From NCBI GenBank assembly GCA_964580075.1, contig CAZOJL010000134.1, forward strand, positions 1-9,694: DNA of 9,694 nt, given 5' to 3'. Positions 6,688 to 9,694 of this stretch are shown here, piece by piece. Position numbers and translations under genes: made by a program. The notes under the pieces are model-generated. The model ran no database searches and was not told where the DNA came from. It saw only the letters and a program-made list of their open reading frames with translations. Position 1 is the first letter of the stretch. The number at the start of each line of letters is the position of its first letter. The DNA is from VGWG01 sp964580075. GTDB lineage: Bacteria; Verrucomicrobiota; Kiritimatiellia; RFP12; JAAYNR01.

Positions 6688-6968
6688 TCCTGGTGGAGAA
6701 CGGATTACGATTATGATTATGATTATGAATCAACGACCCCGACCTTGATCTTAATCTCCTGGTGGAGAACGGATTACGATTATGATTATGATTATNNNNN
6801 NNNNNNNNNNNNNNNNNNNNNNNNNNNNNNNNNNNNNNNNNNNNNNNNNNNNNNNNNNNNNNNNNNNNNNNNNNNNNNNNNNNNNNNNNNNNNNNCCTTG
6901 ATCTTAATCTCCTGGTGGAGAACGGATTACGATTATGATTATGATTATGATTATGAATCAACGACCCC
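6676..6968. repeat. Tandem 69-bp units with a CTCC-TGGT-GGAG hairpin core
   Basis: Units start at TTGATC 6676, 6745 (period exactly 69) and 6898 (after the gap). Each has TTGATC-TTAATC, then a 5-bp stem and 4-nt loop TCTCC-TGGT-GGAGA (6686-6699, 6755-6768, 6908-6921), then ACG, GATTAC and a run of GATTAT, and GAATCAACGACCCC where complete. Copy one has three GATTAT and copy three has four. The GATTAN hexamers are complementary to the TAATC hexamers on the other side of the core, so each unit can extend its hairpin through several further 5-bp blocks. The number of units hidden in the gap is unknown. Confidence 0.85.
6796..6895. other. Assembly gap, 100 N
   Basis: Exactly 100 N in the middle of near-identical 69-bp units, so it probably marks a repeat that short reads could not resolve. 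The two flanking copies are out of 69-bp register across it, as expected for a placeholder length. Confidence 0.97.
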
Positions 6969-7057
6969 ATCAGAACTGCCATGCGCCCTGCAAGCGCCTC
7001 AAAGTACAATACCGCTCGCTTTTTCGATGGGGATTATGCTATGTTCGCGCTGCACTC

Positions 7058-7067
7058 GGGGGGGGGG
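7058..7067 (+). repeat. Homopolymer run of ten G upstream of the aminotransferase
   Basis: Ten consecutive G lie 40 bases before the chosen start at 7108, and 22 bases after an in-frame upstream ATG at 7036. Such tracts can change length by slipped-strand mispairing. Here that would alter leader spacing, or the reading frame if translation starts at 7036. Confidence 0.8.
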
Positions 7068-7107
7068 AGCGGTGTGGCTTTCACTGCGGGTGAGTGGGTT
7101 GAAACAT

Positions 7108-8262
7108 ATGCGGAAGAATCGTTTGTTTTTGTCGCCTCCCTGTGTCGGCCGTGATGAGCGTGATGGCGTGGCACAGGCGTTCGACAGCCGTTACATTGCG
7201 CCATGCGGGCCGCAGGTGGACGCATTCGAGCGAGCCATGGCGGAGCGGACAGGCCTCCCGCATACGGTGGCGCTGTCGAGCGCGACGGCGGCGTTGCACA
7301 TGCTTTACCGCGACCTGGGCGCGGGGCCGGACAGCGTGGTGGTGGCGCCGACGTTGACGTTTGTGGCGAGCGTTGCCCCCGCCGTGCAGATGGGCTCCAT
7401 TCCGTTTTTTGTGGATGTCGATCCTGCCACCTGGACGCTCGATCCGGCGTTGACGGATGACGCGTTGCGGACGTTGGCGCACGAGCGGCGGCGTGTGATG
7501 GCGGTCGTGGCCGTGGATCTCTACGGGCAGTGCTGCGATTACGACGCACTGGAGGAGGTCTGCGCGCGCCACGGAGTGCCGCTGATCATCGATGCGGCCG
7601 AAGCCCTGGGCGCGACCTATCACGGCCGCTCCGCCGGAACCGCCGGACTCGCCGCCGTCTATTCGTTTAATGGCAATAAGATCATCACGACTTCGGGCGG
7701 CGGACTGCTCGCATCCCGTGACGCAGGGAGAGTGGCGCGGGCGCGCCACCTGTCGCAGCAGGCTCGCGAGGACGAGGCATGGTATGAACACCAGACGCTC
7801 GGCTACAACTACCGGATGAGCAACCTGCTGGCGGCGGTCGGGGTGGCGCAATTGCGACATCTGGACGACATCGTCGCAAAACGCCGGAAGCTTTTTGACG
7901 GGTATCGCGAACGCCTGTCCGACCTGCCGCAGATTCGCTTCATGCCTGAGGCGGCCTATGGCGCCTGCTCCCGCTGGCTCTCAGTGATCTGTTTTGAGGG
8001 CGAGGCGGAATCGGGCGACCGATCCGGTCAGCCGGGCGAAACGAGCCAACGGGTGCGCCTTGCGCTCGAAGCGGAAAATATCGAGTCCCGGCCGGTCTGG
8101 AAGCCGATGCACCTGCAACCGGTCTTCCGCGGCGTCCGGACGTGGGGCGGCCGCGTTGCCGAACGCGTGTTCAGCAGCGGGCTCTGCCTTCCCTCCGGAA
8201 CGGCGATGACCGGGGTGGACTGCGACGAGGTGTGCGCGGTCATCCGGCGCGCGTTAGGTTAA
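7108..8262 (+). CDS. DegT/DnrJ/EryC1-family PLP-dependent sugar aminotransferase (PglE/EpsN-like)
   Basis: A cytoplasmic pyridoxal-phosphate enzyme of 384 aa, the normal size for nucleotide-sugar aminotransferases that make amino sugars for glycans. The N-terminus (LFLSPPCVG, then AFDSRYIAPCGPQVDAFE) is characteristic of the PglE/EpsN group acting on UDP-4-keto-6-deoxy-GlcNAc-type substrates; the exact substrate cannot be read from sequence. The cofactor pocket shows SSATAALHM (about 57-65), D162 in IIDAAEALGA for the pyridine nitrogen, and the Schiff-base lysine K191 in SFNGNKIITTSGGG. YNYRMSN (about 233-239) and RPVWKPMHLQPVF (about 330-342) are also typical. I chose the ATG at 7108 because it gives the conserved family N-terminus. 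An in-frame ATG at 7036 would add 24 residues encoded partly by the G run, and frames upstream run through the repeat element. No glycan genes lie beside it. It ends in a TAA overlapping the neighbour's stop. Confidence 0.92.
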   Translation: MRKNRLFLSPPCVGRDERDGVAQAFDSRYIAPCGPQVDAFERAMAERTGLPHTVALSSATAALHMLYRDLGAGPDSVVVAPTLTFVASVAPAVQMGSIPFFVDVDPATWTLDPALTDDALRTLAHERRRVMAVVAVDLYGQCCDYDALEEVCARHGVPLIIDAAEALGATYHGRSAGTAGLAAVYSFNGNKIITTSGGGLLASRDAGRVARARHLSQQAREDEAWYEHQTLGYNYRMSNLLAAVGVAQLRHLDDIVAKRRKLFDGYRERLSDLPQIRFMPEAAYGACSRWLSVICFEGEAESGDRSGQPGETSQRVRLALEAENIESRPVWKPMHLQPVFRGVRTWGGRVAERVFSSGLCLPSGTAMTGVDCDEVCAVIRRALG

Positions 8263-9536
8263 GGATCGAGGAAGACGATCGTCGGCAGCCCGCGCAGACC
8301 GAAGGCGTCCACCATCCCCTTTTCGGGAACCGTGTCCAGACGCTCGGTTTGCACGCGCACGAGGTGGTATCGGTTCAGACGAGTCACGACGGCGGGATCG
8401 CGGAACGTCTTGTGTTCCATCACGTGGCAGTTTTTGCACCACGTGGCCCAGAAGTCAATCATCAGTGGTTTTCCCGCGGCTCGGGCCGCCGCGATTTCTC
8501 GGGTCCATGCCGCCACGTCACCGGCTGTGATCGAATCCGCCCTCGACGTGCGGTGGATTCCCTTCCACGCGAGTCCGCCGTAATAGACGGCCAGTCCGAG
8601 CACGAACACACCCAGCAGCCGTTTGAGCGTCTCCATCCACCGTCCCGGCTTGGGGAGGCACGCGACGCCCATCCCCGCAAAAGGCCACGGCAGCGCCATG
8701 CCCAGTCCGAGTGCCAGCGGCAGCAGTGCGCCCACGCGCACGCCCTGCGCGATCAGGGATGCGCTCAGGATGAGCACCGCCACCACAACCGGGGCCACGC
8801 ACGCGCCCGCGAGAAGCGCCGAGAAGCCGCCCGCGCCCGCTGCGGCGGCCAGTCCGCCGCGTCCGCCCGATGCCACCGATCGCTGCAGGCGCGAGAAATC
8901 GACGGTCAGCACATCAAACAGCGCCAATGCGAGCAGCACGAATACGGCGGCCACGACGGCATTGAAAATGGGGGATCCCTGCAATGCGCCGAAGACGCCG
9001 CCGGCGACGACGGCAATCACGCCCATGACGCCATAAACCGCGGAGATCCCGACGCCGTAGGCAAGCCCGAGCCAGAACCCGCGCCGTCCTCCCGTCGCCG
9101 CGCCGATGATCCCCAGGTTCACCGGAATCATGGGCAGCACGCAGGGGGTGAGATTCAGCAGCAGTCCGCCGATCAGGACGATGACGAAGGTCCAGACCAT
9201 GCCATGCCGTTTCAGAAACGCCGCTGGATCGCGCGCGAACGCCCACAGCCAGGAGCCTTCGACCGTCGTGATGCCCTCCATCTCATTTAACGCCTCAAGA
9301 AACGCCGACGGTCCCATGTAGCCGGTGACCCGGCCCCGCTCGTGAAGCCCCTCCATCCAGTCGTATCCGGGTGTCACGACGGGCGCACCAATCACCTTTG
9401 GCGCCTCCCGGTCCGCACCCGCAGCCGACACCCCAGGCACCGCTTCAAGCGCGGATGGCGCCGCCGTCACAGGATCTGCCTGTCCCCACGCCCACCAGGC
9501 GGTTGCGGCCACGACCAGCAAACCTATCCGTTTCAT
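8259..9536 (-). CDS. dsbD: DsbD-like thiol:disulfide interchange protein with short N-terminal region and truncated thioredoxin domain
   Basis: Carries reducing equivalents from cytoplasmic thioredoxin across the inner membrane to periplasmic thiol proteins (family knowledge). The protein has 425 aa. Residues 1-20 look like a signal peptide. An extracytoplasmic linker (about 21-110) replaces the classical N-terminal DsbD domain. About six membrane segments follow, with the redox cysteines C132 (LNLTPCVLPMIPVN) and C246 (LLAGACVAPVVV). The C-terminal thioredoxin-like domain has WATWCKNC (C367, C370) and cis-Pro P418. It stops at PTIVFLDP, without the final strand and helix, and none of the other frames downstream restores them. 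Residues 65-86 (HERGRVTGYMGPSAFLEALN and on) resemble exactly that missing tail. AGGGGG lies 6 bases before the chosen ATG at 9534-9536, and a strong promoter lies about 47 bases upstream. An in-frame ATG at 9566 is less likely. Confidence 0.88.
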   Translation of the reverse strand: MKRIGLLVVAATAWWAWGQADPVTAAPSALEAVPGVSAAGADREAPKVIGAPVVTPGYDWMEGLHERGRVTGYMGPSAFLEALNEMEGITTVEGSWLWAFARDPAAFLKRHGMVWTFVIVLIGGLLLNLTPCVLPMIPVNLGIIGAATGGRRGFWLGLAYGVGISAVYGVMGVIAVVAGGVFGALQGSPIFNAVVAAVFVLLALALFDVLTVDFSRLQRSVASGGRGGLAAAAGAGGFSALLAGACVAPVVVAVLILSASLIAQGVRVGALLPLALGLGMALPWPFAGMGVACLPKPGRWMETLKRLLGVFVLGLAVYYGGLAWKGIHRTSRADSITAGDVAAWTREIAAARAAGKPLMIDFWATWCKNCHVMEHKTFRDPAVVTRLNRYHLVRVQTERLDTVPEKGMVDAFGLRGLPTIVFLDP

Positions 9537-9542
9537 CTTGAT

Positions 9543-9548
9543 CCCCCT
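9543..9548 (-). promoter_or_regulatory. Ribosome-binding site fixing the dsbD start
   Basis: AGGGGG on the minus strand, 6 nt before the ATG at 9534-9536. It favours this start over the in-frame ATG ten codons upstream. Confidence 0.6.
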
Positions 9549-9582
9549 GTCCCGCATGGCTCGCACGAGTCACGCGTCTGAT

Positions 9583-9611
9583 AGTATAACAGACTTTGCG
9601 GGACCCGGCAA
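9583..9611 (-). promoter_or_regulatory. Extended -10 sigma70-type promoter for dsbD
   Basis: On the minus strand TTGCCG (9611-9606) and TATACT (9588-9583) are separated by 17 nt, with TG one base before the -10 (TGT-TATACT). Transcription would start near 9576, giving a leader of about 40 nt. Confidence 0.7.
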
Positions 9612-9617
9612 CCTCAG

Positions 9618-9647
9618 GCTGCCGATAGCAGCGGTTCTCATTATGAG
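9618..9647. promoter_or_regulatory. Two adjacent small palindromes upstream of the dsbD promoter
   Basis: GCTGC-CGATA-GCAGC (9618-9632) and CTCAT-T-ATGAG (9637-9647) lie just upstream of the -35 box. They could be an operator or activator site, but such short palindromes also occur by chance. Confidence 0.25.
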
Positions 9648-9656
9648 GCGATTGGG

Positions 9657-9692
9657 TCATCGGGGTCGGGGTCGGTATCGGAATCGGGGTCG
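9657..9692. repeat. Second degenerate hexamer array, truncated by the window edge
   Basis: TCG recurs at exactly six-base intervals at 9660, 9666, 9672, 9678, 9684 and 9690, preceded in register by TCA at 9657-9659. The triplets between successive TCGs are GGG, GGG, GTA, GAA and GGG. On the minus strand this reads as GAYNNN hexamers (GATTCC, GATACC, GACCCC), the same general form as the GATTAG/GATTAC/GATCAA units of the 6574-6687 array. The array probably continues beyond 9694. Confidence 0.65.
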
Positions 9693-9694
9693 AA

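Larger units (their letters stand above)
6541..6989. repeat. Intergenic element bounded by 22-bp inverted repeats, containing hexamer arrays and 69-bp units
   Basis: The left end 6541-6562 (AGGGCGC-T-TGGCAGTTCTGATG) and the right end 6968-6989 are inverted copies matching at 21 of 22 positions. Everything between is periodic: a 19-hexamer array, then at least three copies of a 69-bp unit, with a 100-N gap inside, so the true length is unknown. No gene is credible here: the plus frame gives Leu/Ile then Tyr/Asp dipeptides and the minus frame His/Asn then Arg/Ser, as expected from translating a 6-base period. It fills most of the 654-base spacer between the divergent radical SAM and aminotransferase genes. 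There is no transposase and no target-site duplication that I can see. The rest of the spacer holds a candidate promoter on the left (6486-6514) and a run of ten G on the right. Confidence 0.8.

Noticed and set aside
6676..6968. CRISPR array
   Set aside because: Units are contiguous 69-bp copies with internal hexamers; there are no unique spacers and no cas genes nearby.
6541..6989. Insertion sequence or integron attC array
   Set aside because: The inverted ends are IS-like, but there is no transposase and no target duplication visible (left flank GTGAAAGG, right flank GCAAGCGC). No integrase or attC-type core sites were seen either.
7005..7010. TACAAT as the -10 box of the aminotransferase promoter
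   Set aside because: No acceptable -35 hexamer lies 16-18 bases upstream, so I do not call a promoter there.
6514..7107. Open reading frame running through the hexamer array into the aminotransferase, and its minus-strand counterpart rich in His/Asn and Arg/Ser
   Set aside because: A 6-base repeat without stop triplets stays open in some frames automatically. The translation is dipeptide low complexity, it spans an assembly gap, and the aminotransferase family N-terminus begins at 7108.
8142..9290. Long plus-strand frame opposite dsbD
   Set aside because: The product is His/Arg/Gln-rich with no domain. It overlaps a clear DsbD-like gene and the end of the aminotransferase.

Overview
The window is a GC-rich bacterial chromosomal segment, apparently from a draft or metagenome assembly: it has two runs of exactly 100 N (5463-5562 and 6796-6895), the usual placeholder for a gap of unknown length. 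No rRNA, tRNA, CRISPR array, integrase or transposase was seen. Taxonomy is inferred only. The gene set (peptide ABC permeases, a DsbD-like protein without the classical N-terminal domain, a lineage-restricted zinc-finger-like protein), the GC bias and the degenerate hexamer repeats suggest the PVC superphylum (Verrucomicrobiota, Kiritimatiellota or Lentisphaerota), with low confidence.

Layout. 11-2673 (minus): two translationally coupled permease genes of a YejBE-type oligopeptide ABC importer. The YejE-like subunit has about 200 extra extracytoplasmic residues, and no substrate-binding gene lies upstream. 2674-3042: intergenic, holding a 262-bp element bounded by imperfect inverted repeats and packed with further inverted repeats. 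3043-3762 (minus) and 4000-5598 (plus): a divergent pair with good sigma70-type promoters facing away from each other. The first is a small unrecognised membrane protein. The second is an unrecognised protein with a C2H2-like Cys/His cluster, an Arg/Gly-rich tract and a winged-helix-like tail, interrupted by the first gap. 5590-6453 (minus): a radical SAM protein, overlapping the previous gene tail to tail.

6454-7107 has no gene and is the most unusual part. A 21/22-bp inverted repeat encloses a degenerate hexamer array and at least three 69-bp hairpin-bearing units, and the second gap falls inside it. 7108-8262 (plus): a DegT-family sugar aminotransferase, preceded by a run of ten G. 8259-9536 (minus): a DsbD-like transmembrane electron carrier whose thioredoxin domain stops after the cis-Pro strand, while a segment resembling the missing thioredoxin tail sits in its N-terminal region. 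Its promoter is clear. A second hexamer array, with TC every six bases, runs off the right edge.

The genes do not form one pathway. They are housekeeping or envelope functions (peptide uptake, sugar modification, periplasmic thiol chemistry) separated by repeat-rich spacers. The novelty is mainly in the two inverted-repeat elements, the hexamer arrays, the apparently permuted thioredoxin domain and the enlarged YejE.
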